Positions 17,147 through 26,688 of a stretch of 57,427 nt of DNA are shown here, piece after piece. The notes under the pieces are model-generated. The model was not told the origin of the DNA. It saw nothing but the letters and a program-made list of their open reading frames with translations, and did no database searches. The DNA is from Lachnospiraceae bacterium. Its GTDB lineage: Bacteria; Bacillota; Clostridia; Lachnospirales; Lachnospiraceae. Every line of letters begins with the position of its first letter. Positions within the stretch are counted from its first letter, which is position 1. The position numbers and the translations under genes were made by a program. Where the stretch lies: NCBI GenBank assembly GCA_017552985.1, contig JAFZNO010000051.1:1-57427 (forward strand), in the 5' to 3' direction.

Positions 17147-18067
17147 TTATTTCACGTGTTCATGCGTATACAAATGCTCTGAACAATACTCATAATTGCC
17201 GTTACATTTTGAGCAGAAACGGAATTCCATGTCGGGATTATCCTTTTCCGTCTGACCGCAGATCGCGCATTTATGCTTCGTTGCGATTTTGGCCGTTTGT
17301 ACTTTCTGGACGTACTGAGCCCTGCGGATGACCTGCTTTGGCCGTAGGTGACTAAGATTGCGGATTGTTAAATAAAAAATGGCAATGTTGATCAGCGCAG
17401 CGCCAACGCTAAACTTAGTAAATACGTCGCCGACGAAGAACGTGTAAGCCATAATGACAAGATCCAAAATGCCAAGCCACTTTACTTTGATCGGTATGAC
17501 AAACATTAAAAGTACCTGCATTTCCGGATAAACGATCGCAAAAGCCATAAATATCGAAATATTGATGTAATAAGTGCTAAAAACGGGAGCAAGCTGCTCA
17601 AAAACCTTTTCGATCACTTCCATCTGATCTTCCTTTGATCCGATTTCGAAGAAAGCGGAAGCCAGCTCACGATATTGTTCACCGAACACGGACAGCATTG
17701 CCTTGGGGAAAAAGTAACAGATTCCAAAGCACACAACGGATGCCAGCACGGTCAAAAACATTCCCCGGAAAATAAACACGTTATACTTATACGTCCCGAG
17801 GGTTCTCTCCATGGTGGTCCCGATGCTAAAATAAAAGAAAAGCATGATGACGGTAAAGATTCCCAGGGATTCCGGCGGCACAAGGATCCAGCTAAAGATT
17901 CTCCAAACCTGACCATGCAAGATGATCTTGCTGGCGTCAAGCGTCAGGAAATTTAAAAAACTGGCATTGATCAATTGCATGACGTATCCGATCACGTAGC
18001 ATCCGATCAAAATAAACGTCAGATTCGGAATGGCGTACTTTCCAAATTTCTTTTCAAAATTACTCAT
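17147..18067 (-). CDS. Rhomboid-fold membrane protein without catalytic residues, with zinc-binding tail
   Basis: A 306-residue protein with about six transmembrane helices in a rhomboid-like order: N-terminal HGQVWRIFSW, and later VYPEMQVLLMFVIPIKVKWL, close to the rhomboid segment after the active-site helix. The catalytic GxSG motif is absent (YYINI in its place), and no histidine lies in the last helices, so proteolysis by the usual Ser/His pair is not expected. The tail holds C267, C270, C285, C288, C295, H298, H302 and H304, which fits one or two zinc sites. It is the first gene of the operon with the sigma-like and M16C genes. Many genomes label such proteins as rhomboid proteases; here that would mislead. 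Confidence 0.75.
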   Translation of the reverse strand: MSNFEKKFGKYAIPNLTFILIGCYVIGYVMQLINASFLNFLTLDASKIILHGQVWRIFSWILVPPESLGIFTVIMLFFYFSIGTTMERTLGTYKYNVFIFRGMFLTVLASVVCFGICYFFPKAMLSVFGEQYRELASAFFEIGSKEDQMEVIEKVFEQLAPVFSTYYINISIFMAFAIVYPEMQVLLMFVIPIKVKWLGILDLVIMAYTFFVGDVFTKFSVGAALINIAIFYLTIRNLSHLRPKQVIRRAQYVQKVQTAKIATKHKCAICGQTEKDNPDMEFRFCSKCNGNYEYCSEHLYTHEHVK

Positions 18068-18121
18068 GATTTCTCTCTTCTCTTTCCTATGCTTTCGTCG
18101 TAAAAAAGGCCGTACGCATGT

Positions 18122-18150
18122 ATTTTACCATTAAGTGCGTTAGAAGTAAA
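18122..18150 (-). promoter_or_regulatory. Sigma-A promoter for the rhomboid-like operon
   Basis: Minus strand TTTACT (18145-18150), spacer of 17, TAAAAT (18122-18127), with TG at the extended -10 position. It lies about 55 bases upstream of the start at 18067. Confidence 0.65.
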
Positions 18151-18212
18151 CCAAACGCGGCTGAATTTATTATCTTTTTAGGTTCTTTAAAATATTTTAC
18201 TTTTTTTGTTCG

Positions 18213-18241
18213 TTGCTTTTTATTCCTTTTTGTCGTATAAT
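18213..18241 (+). promoter_or_regulatory. Sigma-A promoter for the activase gene
   Basis: TTGCTT (18213-18218), spacer of 17, perfect TATAAT (18236-18241), about 33 bases before the ATG at 18275. Confidence 0.8.
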
Positions 18242-18274
18242 CATAAAGAATGTCAAAAGGAAGGTTCTTAGAAA

Positions 18275-21200
18275 ATGCAAGGAAATCTTAATGAGGCTAC
18301 GCTTGGCATCGACATTGGTTCGACCACGGTCAAGATTGCCATCTTAAATGAGAATAACGAATTATTGTTTTCTGACTACAGAAGACACTACGCCAACATA
18401 CGGGAAACCCTGTCCGCCCTGTTGCAGGAAGCATACGATCAGCTTGGAAACGTAATGCTTTGGCCCATGATCACCGGTTCCGGCGGCCTTACTCTTGCCA
18501 ACCACTTAAAGGTTCCCTTTACGCAAGAGGTCATCGCCGTTGCAACTGCGTTGAAGGCACTTGCTCCCCAGACGGACGTGGCGATCGAACTTGGCGGCGA
18601 AGATGCAAAGATCATCTATTTTGAAGGCGGCAACGTTGAGCAGCGAATGAACGGCATTTGCGCCGGCGGTACCGGTTCCTTTATCGACCAGATGGCTTCC
18701 CTGATCCAGACGGACGCTTCCGGCCTAAATGAATACGCAAAGGATTATCACTCTTTATATACCATTGCAGCACGTTGCGGCGTGTTTGCAAAAACCGACA
18801 TCCAGCCCCTGATCAACGAAGGTGCCACAAAAGAAGACCTTTCCGCTTCCATTTTCCAGGCCGTGGTCAACCAGACCATTTCCGGTCTTGCCTGCGGAAA
18901 ACCCATCCGCGGTCACGTTGCGTTTTTGGGTGGTCCCCTTCACTTCCTGGATCAGTTAAAGGCTGCCTTCATCCGCACGCTGAAGCTGGATGAGGAACAT
19001 ACGGTTGACCTTGACAATTCACACCTTTTTGCCGCCATGGGAAGTGCAATGAACGCGGCAGAAGGCAAAAAATATCCTGCGCCGACGGGGTCAAAGCTAG
19101 ATGCAGTCGCCGGACCCGGCACCCATTACACCCTTGAAGAAATGGTTGACAAGCTTTCCACCGAGATCCACATGGAATTCGAAGTGGAACGCATGGAGCC
19201 GCTCTTCGCTTCCGAAAAGGATTATGAGGCTTTTCAGGCAAGGCACTCCGTCAGTCACGTAAAGACCTCCAAACTATCCGAATATCATGGCAATGCCTTC
19301 CTTGGCATTGATTCCGGCTCCACCACCACGAAGATCGCCTTGGTTGGGGAAGACGGTTCTTTATTGTACTCATTTTACAGCAATAACGGCGGAAGTCCCC
19401 TGACGACTGCCATCGGATCCCTGAAGGAAATCTTTGAACAGCTCCCCGAGGACGTAAAGATCGTGCGCTCCTGCTCCACCGGTTACGGTGAAGCCTTGAT
19501 GAAGGCTGCCTTCTTGCTTGATGATGGCGAAGTTGAGACCGTTGCGCATTATTACGCTGCCGCTTTCTTTAATCCCAAGGTAGATTGCATTCTTGACATT
19601 GGCGGCCAAGACATGAAGTGCATTAAGATCAAGAATCAGACCGTGGACAGCGTACAGCTCAATGAAGCATGCTCTTCCGGTTGCGGCTCCTTCATTGAAA
19701 CCTTTGCAAGATCATTGAATTACAGCGTGCAGGACTTTGCGAAGGCGGCTCTCTTTGCAGAGCATCCCATTGACCTCGGAACGCGCTGTACCGTATTTAT
19801 GAATTCCAAGGTTAAGCAGGCCCAGAAGGAAGGTGCTTCCGTTGCAGACATCTCCGCAGGTCTGGCTTATTCCGTTATCAAAAACGCCCTTTTCAAGGTA
19901 ATCAAGGTTTCCGACGCCTCCGAGCTTGGAAGCCAGATCGTTGTTCAAGGCGGTACGTTCTATAACGACGCCGTTCTTCGCAGCTTCGAAAAGATTGCGG
20001 GTTGCGAGGCAATTCGTCCCGACATCGCCGGCATCATGGGTGCCTTCGGTGCCGCATTGATCGCCCGTGAACGGTTTGAAGAGGGTTATGAGAGTTCCAT
20101 GCTCTCCTACGAAAAGATCTGTGCCTTAAAATTTGAGACCAGCATGGCCAAGTGTAAGGGTTGTACCAACAACTGCCGTCTTACCATCAACAAGTTTTCC
20201 GGCGGCCGCCAATACATTTCCGGCAACCGCTGTGAGCGCGGTATTGGCGGACAAAAGAACGCACACAACGTGCCTAATTTATTTGATTTCAAGCTTCACA
20301 GGCTGTTTAATTACGCTTCCTTGGATCCTGACAAGGCTCCCAGGGGCACCGTCGGCATACCCAGAGTTTTGAACATGTATGAGGATTATCCCTTCTGGCA
20401 CGTGTTCTTTACGAAGCTTGGTTACCGCGTCGTACTCTCTCCCAGCTCGAACAGAAAGATCTACGAGCTCGGCATTGAGTCCATCCCCAGTGAATCCGAG
20501 TGTTATCCCGCAAAGCTTGCTCACGGTCACGTGGAGTGGCTGATCAGTCAGAACGTGGATTTCATCTTCTATCCCGCGCTGTTCTATGAGCGCAACGAAA
20601 CGCCTGAGGCAAACAATCACTATAATTGCCCGATCGTAACCTCTTATTCCGAGAACATCAAGAATAACGTGGAAAGCATTTCGAACGGCAAGGTGATTCT
20701 GCGCAATCCGTTCATGTCCTTTGAGAGCGTTGATACCATCTGTTCTTCCCTGACGAAAGAGTTTTCCGAAATTCCCGCTTCCGAGATCCGTGAAGCCTGC
20801 GAGCTTGGTTGGAAAGAGCTGGATGCAATGCGTGACGAGGTTCGCAAGAAGGGCGAAGAGACCTTACAATACTTGAATGAAACCGGCAAGCGCGGCATTG
20901 TCCTGGCTGGTCGTCCATATCACTTGGATCCCGAGATCAATCACGGCATACCGGAGCTTATTACTTCTTATGGTTTGGCCGTTCTGACCGAGGATTCCAT
21001 CTCTCACCTGGGATGTCCTGACAGACCGTTGATCGTTTCTGACCAGTGGATGTATCACAGTCGTCTCTACGCGGCTGCCACCTATGTGCGCACCGTGGAA
21101 AACCTGGATCTGATCCAGTTGAATTCCTTTGGATGTGGCCTGGATGCGGTTACGACCGATCAGGTCAATGACATTCTGTCCGGATCCGACAAGATTTATA

Positions 21201-22573
21201 CTTGTCTGAAGATCGACGAGGTAAACAACCTTGGTGCAGCCAGGATCCGCGTAAGATCCTTATTGTCTGCCATCCGCGTGCGTGAAAAGATGGGCAAGAC
21301 CCGTGAGATCCGTCCCACCAACATCCATAAAGTCCAGTTTACCGAGGACATGAAAAAGAATTATACGATCCTTTGTCCGCAGATGAGTCCCATTCACTTT
21401 GACGTGATGGAACCTGCATTTGCCGCCATCGGATATCGCTTTAAGGTTCTTGGCAATGACAATAAGCATTCCGTAGACGTTGGCCTGAAATACGTAAACA
21501 ATGATGCCTGCTATCCTTCCCTCCTTGTGGTTGGTCAGCTGATGGAGGCTCTGCTCTCCGGTGAATATGACCTAGACCGCACGGCATTGATCATAACGCA
21601 GACGGGCGGCGGTTGTCGTGCCACGAACTACATTGGGTTTATCCGCCGTGCTCTTAAGAAAGCCGGCATGGAGCAGATCCCCGTCATTTCCCTGAACATT
21701 GGCGGAATCGAGACCAATCCCGGTTTCCCCATCAATACGGAGTTGTTGCTTCGCGGCGCCCTCAGTGCTGCCTTTGGCGACATCTTTATGCGTTGCGTTT
21801 ACCGGATGCGTCCTTACGAGGCCACTCCCGGCAGCGTAGAGGCCGTTCATCAGAAATGGCTGAAAGTGGTTCAGGAGTATGTGTCCGCGAAACATTTAAA
21901 TCTCTTGAAATTTAACGGATTATGCCGCAAGATCATTCGCGACTTTGACCAGATTCCTCTGTTAGACGTGAAAAAGCCCCGCGTGGGAATTGTTGGCGAG
22001 ATTCTTGTAAAATTCTCTCCCGCCGGCAACAATCATCTGGTGGATCTGTTGGAAAGCGAGGGCGCTGAGGCCGTTGTGCCTGACCTAATGGATTTCATGC
22101 TCTATTGCTTTTATAACCAGATCTATAAGGCAGAATACCTTGGGACAAGTAAGAAGGCTGCCCGCTTCTCAAAGCTCGGCATTTGGGCCATTGAGAACGT
22201 ACTGCGCGGTGCATCCAATAAGGAGTTTAAGAAGAGTAAGCACTTTATCCCGCCCAATCCCATCGCTAAAACCGTGGAATTTGCCAAGCCCATTGTAGAC
22301 ATCGGCAATCAGACTGGTGAGGGCTGGTTCCTGACCGGCGAGATGGTAGAGCTGATCCACGAGGGCGTGCCTAACATTGTCTGCACGCAGCCCTTTGGAT
22401 GCCTTCCCAATCACGTGGTTGGCAAGGGAGTGATCAAGGCATTGCGCAAGGCTTATCCGGAATCCAACGTGGTTGCCATCGACTATGATCCCGGCGCCAG
22501 TGAAGTAAATCAGTTAAACCGCATTAAACTGATGCTGTCTTCTGCCCAGAAGGCATTGCGAGAGAAAGAATAA
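18275..22573 (+). CDS. Two-headed 2-hydroxyacyl-CoA dehydratase activase-type ATPase with DUF2229 and HgdB-like C terminus
   Basis: A 1432-residue protein found widely in Firmicutes. It begins with two ASKHA ATPase domains of the BcrA/BadF/HgdC type: domain 1 (about 8-262, GIDIGSTTVKIA, cysteines in GICAGGTGSFID and ARCGVFAKTD) and domain 2 (about 342-605, GIDSGSTTTKIAL, cysteines in EACSSGCGSFIE and TRCTVFMNS). In the dimeric activases these cysteines hold a 4Fe-4S cluster for ATP-driven electron transfer. A cysteine cluster CKGCTNNC follows near residue 627, then a DUF2229 region and a C-terminal region like dehydratase subunits. The substrate is unknown. It stands alone between its own promoter and terminator, which argues for a housekeeping redox role. 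Confidence 0.88.
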   Translation: MQGNLNEATLGIDIGSTTVKIAILNENNELLFSDYRRHYANIRETLSALLQEAYDQLGNVMLWPMITGSGGLTLANHLKVPFTQEVIAVATALKALAPQTDVAIELGGEDAKIIYFEGGNVEQRMNGICAGGTGSFIDQMASLIQTDASGLNEYAKDYHSLYTIAARCGVFAKTDIQPLINEGATKEDLSASIFQAVVNQTISGLACGKPIRGHVAFLGGPLHFLDQLKAAFIRTLKLDEEHTVDLDNSHLFAAMGSAMNAAEGKKYPAPTGSKLDAVAGPGTHYTLEEMVDKLSTEIHMEFEVERMEPLFASEKDYEAFQARHSVSHVKTSKLSEYHGNAFLGIDSGSTTTKIALVGEDGSLLYSFYSNNGGSPLTTAIGSLKEIFEQLPEDVKIVRSCSTGYGEALMKAAFLLDDGEVETVAHYYAAAFFNPKVDCILDIGGQDMKCIKIKNQTVDSVQLNEACSSGCGSFIETFARSLNYSVQDFAKAALFAEHPIDLGTRCTVFMNSKVKQAQKEGASVADISAGLAYSVIKNALFKVIKVSDASELGSQIVVQGGTFYNDAVLRSFEKIAGCEAIRPDIAGIMGAFGAALIARERFEEGYESSMLSYEKICALKFETSMAKCKGCTNNCRLTINKFSGGRQYISGNRCERGIGGQKNAHNVPNLFDFKLHRLFNYASLDPDKAPRGTVGIPRVLNMYEDYPFWHVFFTKLGYRVVLSPSSNRKIYELGIESIPSESECYPAKLAHGHVEWLISQNVDFIFYPALFYERNETPEANNHYNCPIVTSYSENIKNNVESISNGKVILRNPFMSFESVDTICSSLTKEFSEIPASEIREACELGWKELDAMRDEVRKKGEETLQYLNETGKRGIVLAGRPYHLDPEINHGIPELITSYGLAVLTEDSISHLGCPDRPLIVSDQWMYHSRLYAAATYVRTVENLDLIQLNSFGCGLDAVTTDQVNDILSGSDKIYTCLKIDEVNNLGAARIRVRSLLSAIRVREKMGKTREIRPTNIHKVQFTEDMKKNYTILCPQMSPIHFDVMEPAFAAIGYRFKVLGNDNKHSVDVGLKYVNNDACYPSLLVVGQLMEALLSGEYDLDRTALIITQTGGGCRATNYIGFIRRALKKAGMEQIPVISLNIGGIETNPGFPINTELLLRGALSAAFGDIFMRCVYRMRPYEATPGSVEAVHQKWLKVVQEYVSAKHLNLLKFNGLCRKIIRDFDQIPLLDVKKPRVGIVGEILVKFSPAGNNHLVDLLESEGAEAVVPDLMDFMLYCFYNQIYKAEYLGTSKKAARFSKLGIWAIENVLRGASNKEFKKSKHFIPPNPIAKTVEFAKPIVDIGNQTGEGWFLTGEMVELIHEGVPNIVCTQPFGCLPNHVVGKGVIKALRKAYPESNVVAIDYDPGASEVNQLNRIKLMLSSAQKALREKE

Positions 22574-22605
22574 AAAAGCGGGTGGGATTTCCCCACCCGT
22601 TTTTT
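22572..22605. terminator. Bidirectional terminator between activase and small coiled-coil gene
   Basis: Eight-base G/C stem (22579-22586 with 22592-22599) flanked by A-run on the left and T-run on the right, so it can end transcription from both directions. Both stop codons touch it. Confidence 0.92.
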
Positions 22606-22837
22606 ATGCGCTTTGCTGCTCTTTTACGTATTCCTTTAGGATGTTCGCCACCGTCTCTGGTTCCAAACCGCTTTCCTCGATCAGGTCTCCTACGGTTTCC
22701 AGTTCCTTCAGTCTCTTTTCCCTGAGCAGATCCTCCAATTCGCTTCGTTCCGCTTCAAGTCTTGTCTCTAATGCGTCTACCAGTTCCTGCTTTGCTTCGA
22801 TCTTTTCCTCAATGGATTTTCTTGGTCCTCTGGCCAT
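22604..22837 (-). CDS. Small coiled-coil protein, 77 residues, function unknown
   Basis: A short acidic and basic helical protein starting MARGPRKSIEEKIEAKQEL. Residues 8-50 form one long amphipathic helix likely to be a coiled coil (ELVDALETRLEAERSELEDL), followed by a small helical domain. I do not recognise a family with confidence; the basic N terminus could touch nucleic acid. GGAGTG precedes the ATG at a good distance, and a weak promoter (CGTCAA at 22879-22884 and ATTCCA at 22856-22861 on the plus strand, read as TTGACG-17-TGGAAT) may drive it. Confidence 0.65.
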   Translation of the reverse strand: MARGPRKSIEEKIEAKQELVDALETRLEAERSELEDLLREKRLKELETVGDLIEESGLEPETVANILKEYVKEQQSA

Positions 22838-22919
22838 CTTTTCACTCCTTTCGTCATTCCATAATCATTTGATCGATCCGTCAATATAATATATGGACAA
22901 GGAGTGAAAAATAGAACCA

Positions 22920-23942
22920 TTAAATTGGTTTGCCAGCCAGGATTTCCTGATAATCCTTATAATTCTTTTCCAAAAGCGTCGGCGTATCGAGCCCGTATGG
23001 ACATTTTGACTTGCACTTTCCGCAGTGCAGACACTTCTCGATCAATTTCATCTTCTCCTGCCAGCTTTCCGTAAGCCATGCCTTCGAAGGCGCGCGGCGA
23101 AGCATTAAGCTCATTCTTGCCGCATTGTTGATCTCTATTCCAACGGGACAAGGCATGCAATATCCGCATCCCCTGCAAAACTCCCCGAGCAATTCCTTAC
23201 GGTCTTTCTCAATGAGCTCCTGAATCTCCTTCGTCATGACTGGGGGTTCTTTAATATATGACAAGAATTCCAAAAGCTCACTTTCGCGCTGAATGCCCCA
23301 AATGGGAAGCACGTTGTCAAACTGTGCCAAATAAGCATAGGCCGCGGCTGAATTCGTGATCAGTCCGCCGGACAAGGCCTTCATGGCAATGAAGCCCATG
23401 TCCGCTTCCTTACATGCCTTTACCAATTCCAGATCCTTCTCCGTGGAAAGATAACAGAAGGGGAATTGCAGGGTCTCATAAAGTCCGCTTTGGATTGCCT
23501 CCATGGCAACGCTCAGACGATGGTTTGTGATGCCAACGTGACGCACCATGCCTTTTTCCTTCGCCTCCGTCATGGCTTCATATAATCCGCTGCCGTCACC
23601 TGGCTTTGGGCAAAATGCGGGATTATGAAACTGATACAGGTCCACGTAATCCGTTCTGAGATTATGAAGGGATACGTCCAGATCCTTCCAGAATTGCTCC
23701 GCCGTCGTCGCTCCCGTCTTCGTCGCAATATAAACCTTTTCACGCATGTCCTCAAATGCCGCGCCAAGCTTTATCTCACTGTCCGTGTAAAACCTAGCCG
23801 TATCAAAAAAACGCATGCCCCCGTCATACGCCATTCTAAGAAGGCGGACAGCCTCTTCGATCGTTACGCGCTGAACGGGCAACGCTCCAAACGCGTTTTT
23901 CTCAACCGTGATTCCCGTTTTTCCAAGTCTTACCATTGTCAT
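22920..23942 (-). CDS. Aldo/keto reductase with C-terminal ferredoxin-type Fe-S domain
   Basis: A 340-residue fusion. Residues 1-250 are an aldo/keto reductase barrel with D46 in RFFDTARFY, K75 in ATKTGAT and the histidine of LYQFHNP, the usual catalytic set with the tyrosine in FYTDSE. Residues 255-330 carry two cysteine groups, FCRGCGYCMPCP and CLHCGKCKSKCP, each fitting a 4Fe-4S cluster. Such enzymes are common in anaerobes and may exchange electrons with ferredoxin; their substrates are mostly unknown. A strong GGAGG precedes the ATG at 23942. The gene is not clearly in an operon with the peptidase downstream (22837 side) or upstream. Confidence 0.92.
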   Translation of the reverse strand: MTMVRLGKTGITVEKNAFGALPVQRVTIEEAVRLLRMAYDGGMRFFDTARFYTDSEIKLGAAFEDMREKVYIATKTGATTAEQFWKDLDVSLHNLRTDYVDLYQFHNPAFCPKPGDGSGLYEAMTEAKEKGMVRHVGITNHRLSVAMEAIQSGLYETLQFPFCYLSTEKDLELVKACKEADMGFIAMKALSGGLITNSAAAYAYLAQFDNVLPIWGIQRESELLEFLSYIKEPPVMTKEIQELIEKDRKELLGEFCRGCGYCMPCPVGIEINNAARMSLMLRRAPSKAWLTESWQEKMKLIEKCLHCGKCKSKCPYGLDTPTLLEKNYKDYQEILAGKPI

Positions 23943-24016
23943 TTCGTCACCTCCGCCTTCCGGTTTCCGCTCTTTGGGTCGTCACTTTCCGCCGAGCCAT
24001 TTATTCTGCCAGATTT

Positions 24017-24856
24017 TCAATAGATCCGCAATATGTTTGAAAAGTAATCCAGCCTTCTGGCATAATCTTCATACCTGACGTAATAAATCCCGCCCCAGCT
24101 TTCCACCTGCAAAATCTCTTCACCCTTCTCCGTTACGTAGACGCCAATCACCGTCATGTAATGGCTGCCCACCAACTGATCCGGTTTCTCAGGCGGCAGT
24201 TTTTGGATCGCATGATCGAAATTTACGTAGAAGGTTACGTCCTGTTTCTTGGAATAATACGCAAACACAACTGGATAGTCATCTGTTAGCATGTCTATGA
24301 TGGCATCCATGACCAGTTTTCTTTGCCGCTTGATTGGGCTTGGGAAAAACGGTGCCCACTTAACCTTTTTCCTGGGAAAGTCATTTTCCTTTAAGAACTT
24401 TCTAAGACCGCTCTCCATTTTCCACGGATAAAGTCCAGCCAGATAATTCGGATAACTTGTACCAATGTGATAGGTCTTCTGCCATTTTGAACTTGCGATC
24501 TTCTCGTATTCTTCCTGCGCCATTTCCGCAAGAGGCGCATCGCCGTTCCTTTTTCTTTCAGCTGCTTTGCTGAGATACAGCTCCAGATTGATCATGGCGA
24601 TCACGCCGCAGCCCTGATTGGCAAATCGGTAATTCTCATCCCTACGGCAAATTTGATATCTGGATTTCACTCCCTGTTCACGCAATTCCTTTTCCTTAGA
24701 GGCCGCAGACCACCAAGTCTGAAATCCCCCATGGTAATGCTGTCCCTTTTTTGTTCTGATGGGCAAATATTCACCGCCGTCTAAAACATCGTTGGAACGA
24801 AGTCTGACAATCCATTTCCCGCCTCTGTTATCTTGAAAAGCGCCCTGCCGTTCCAT
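24017..24856 (-). CDS. Papain-like cysteine peptidase-type protein, no signal peptide
   Basis: A 279-residue protein. The segment FANQGCGVIAMIN (78-90) matches the papain oxyanion glutamine and catalytic cysteine (Q81, C83), GSHYMTVIGVY (230-240) supplies the histidine H232, and LQVESWGGIYY (249-259) aligns with the NSWG region, with Glu instead of Asn. The order and spacing fit a C1/C39-like peptidase fold. There is no signal peptide or membrane helix, so it is likely cytoplasmic. I start it at the ATG 24856, which has GGAGG seven bases upstream; the longer frame (24880) has a poor site. Function is inferred from motifs only. Confidence 0.65.
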   Translation of the reverse strand: MERQGAFQDNRGGKWIVRLRSNDVLDGGEYLPIRTKKGQHYHGGFQTWWSAASKEKELREQGVKSRYQICRRDENYRFANQGCGVIAMINLELYLSKAAERKRNGDAPLAEMAQEEYEKIASSKWQKTYHIGTSYPNYLAGLYPWKMESGLRKFLKENDFPRKKVKWAPFFPSPIKRQRKLVMDAIIDMLTDDYPVVFAYYSKKQDVTFYVNFDHAIQKLPPEKPDQLVGSHYMTVIGVYVTEKGEEILQVESWGGIYYVRYEDYARRLDYFSNILRIY

Positions 24857-24948
24857 TGCTTTTCCTCCTGCCAAAATCATCCTGCAAACAAACGTAACTG
24901 CTTAATAACTGGTTTTATTATCCCATTTCTTTGAGAAAATTTCAACAC

Positions 24949-24984
24949 AAAAAAGGAAGCATGGCCTAAGCCAATGCTTCCTTT
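24949..24984 (-). terminator. Terminator after gpmI
   Basis: Minus strand: AAAGGAAGCAT, a loop with a second short stem, ATGCTTCC and TTTTTT. It lies about 40 bases beyond the gpmI stop. Confidence 0.9.
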
Positions 24985-25025
24985 AACGTTTCGTCTCGCA
25001 AAAATCCGTATCGACCGTCGTCCGA

Positions 25026-26567
25026 TCATTTCTTGATTAGAAGGCTCTTACCCGTCATCTCGGCAGGCTGCTCCTTGCCCATGATCTGGATCAAGGTAGG
25101 AATGATGTCTGCAAGGCATCCGCCCTCACGAAGCTTATATGCGGGATCGTAGTTCACCAAAATGAAAGGCACTTGATTGGTCGTGTGCGCGGTGAAGGGT
25201 TCGCCAGTCTCATAGTCGATCATCATCTCGCAGTTACCGTGGTCAGCGCAGATAAACAGAACGCCGTCCATCTCCTTAACTGCCTCTACGGCCTTGCCAA
25301 CGCATTCATCCACTGCTTCCACTGCCTTAACTGCCGCCTCAAGGACTCCGGTATGACCAACCATGTCAGGATTTGCAAAGTTGATCACGATCACGTCGTA
25401 ATTGCCGCTTCTGATGGCTCCGGTCAGCTTATCGCAAACCTCATAAGCACTCATCTCAGGCTTTAAGTCATAGGTTGCAACCTTGGGAGAGTTCACGAGA
25501 ATTCTGTCCTCTCCTTCGTTGGGCTGCTCCACGCCGCCGTTGAAGAAGAACGTTACGTGAGCATATTTCTCGGTCTCAGCGATGCGCGCCTGGGTCATCT
25601 TGTTCGCAGCAAGCCACTCACCAAAGGTGTTGGTAACGGAAACCTTCTTAAACGCTACAAGCTTGTTCGGGATGGTGGGATCATAATCAGAGAAGCAAAC
25701 AAAGCAAAGATCCTTTCTTGCCCCGCGGTCAAATCCCTTGAAATCATCATCACAGAATGCTCTGGTGATCTGTCTTGCACGGTCAGGGCGGAAGTTAAAG
25801 AACACAACGCTGTCGCCGTCCTGAATGGTCGCAACGGGCTTTCCGTCCTCAAGAGCAACAGTGGGCTTTACGAACTCATCCGTCTCGTCCCTGTCATAGG
25901 ATTCCTGGATGCCGCAGATTCCGCAGGCAGCGGTAAGTCCCTCGCCCTTGGTCAGCGCGTCATACGCAAGCTTCTCGCGATCCCAGTTATTATCTCTGTC
26001 CATCGCATAATAACGACCCATCACGGAAGCGATCTTACCAACGCCGATCTCCTCCATCTTAGCGCGCAGCTCCTCAGCGTATCCCTTGCCGCTGGTGGGA
26101 GGCGTGTCACGGCCGTCTAAGAAGCAATGTACGTAAACTTTCTCCAGTCCATTTCTCTTTGCGAGCTCCAAAAGGCCATACAGATGCGTGTTGTGGCTGT
26201 GTACGCCGCCGTCGGACAAAAGTCCCATAAAATGCAGGGAGGAATTGTTCTTCTTGCAATTCTCAACAGCCTTCAAAAGGGCTTCATTCTCAAAGAAGGT
26301 GCCATCCATGATCTCCTTGGTAATTCTGGTAAGCTCCTGATAAACGATGCGTCCGGCACCCATGTTCAAGTGTCCCACCTCAGAATTTCCCATCTGACCG
26401 TCAGGCAGTCCAACTGCCATGCCGCTTGCATTTCCCCTAACCCAGGGATAATCTCTCATAAGGCCGTCGATCACGGGCTTCTTCGCCTGTGCAACGGCAT
26501 TTCCTTCAGTCTTCTCATTCAGGCCAAAGCCATCCAAAATCATAAGTACGGTAGGTTTCTTGCTCAT
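25026..26567 (-). CDS. gpmI: 2,3-bisphosphoglycerate-independent phosphoglycerate mutase
   Basis: A 513-residue manganese enzyme of glycolysis that interconverts 3- and 2-phosphoglycerate. The metal site starts with D12 in MILDGFGLN, and the phosphoserine residue is S62 in MGNSEVGHLNMG. Further metal ligands are in DGRDTPP, NFANPDMVGHTG and CADHGNCE. Length and motif order are standard. The gene is preceded by about 120 A/T-rich bases and ends in a strong terminator, so it is probably a single-gene unit. An isolated TATAAT (minus strand, 26623-26628) lies in the leader but lacks a convincing -35. Confidence 0.98.
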   Translation of the reverse strand: MSKKPTVLMILDGFGLNEKTEGNAVAQAKKPVIDGLMRDYPWVRGNASGMAVGLPDGQMGNSEVGHLNMGAGRIVYQELTRITKEIMDGTFFENEALLKAVENCKKNNSSLHFMGLLSDGGVHSHNTHLYGLLELAKRNGLEKVYVHCFLDGRDTPPTSGKGYAEELRAKMEEIGVGKIASVMGRYYAMDRDNNWDREKLAYDALTKGEGLTAACGICGIQESYDRDETDEFVKPTVALEDGKPVATIQDGDSVVFFNFRPDRARQITRAFCDDDFKGFDRGARKDLCFVCFSDYDPTIPNKLVAFKKVSVTNTFGEWLAANKMTQARIAETEKYAHVTFFFNGGVEQPNEGEDRILVNSPKVATYDLKPEMSAYEVCDKLTGAIRSGNYDVIVINFANPDMVGHTGVLEAAVKAVEAVDECVGKAVEAVKEMDGVLFICADHGNCEMMIDYETGEPFTAHTTNQVPFILVNYDPAYKLREGGCLADIIPTLIQIMGKEQPAEMTGKSLLIKK

Positions 26568-26688
26568 CTTTTCTCCATCTCTTTCTTTTCCCTAAGGACA
26601 GTATGTATAATTCCAACAACTCATTATACTATCATAATTCCAAAAGTACGTAAATACTTACGGCAAAAATTCCAAACGAAAAAAAACG

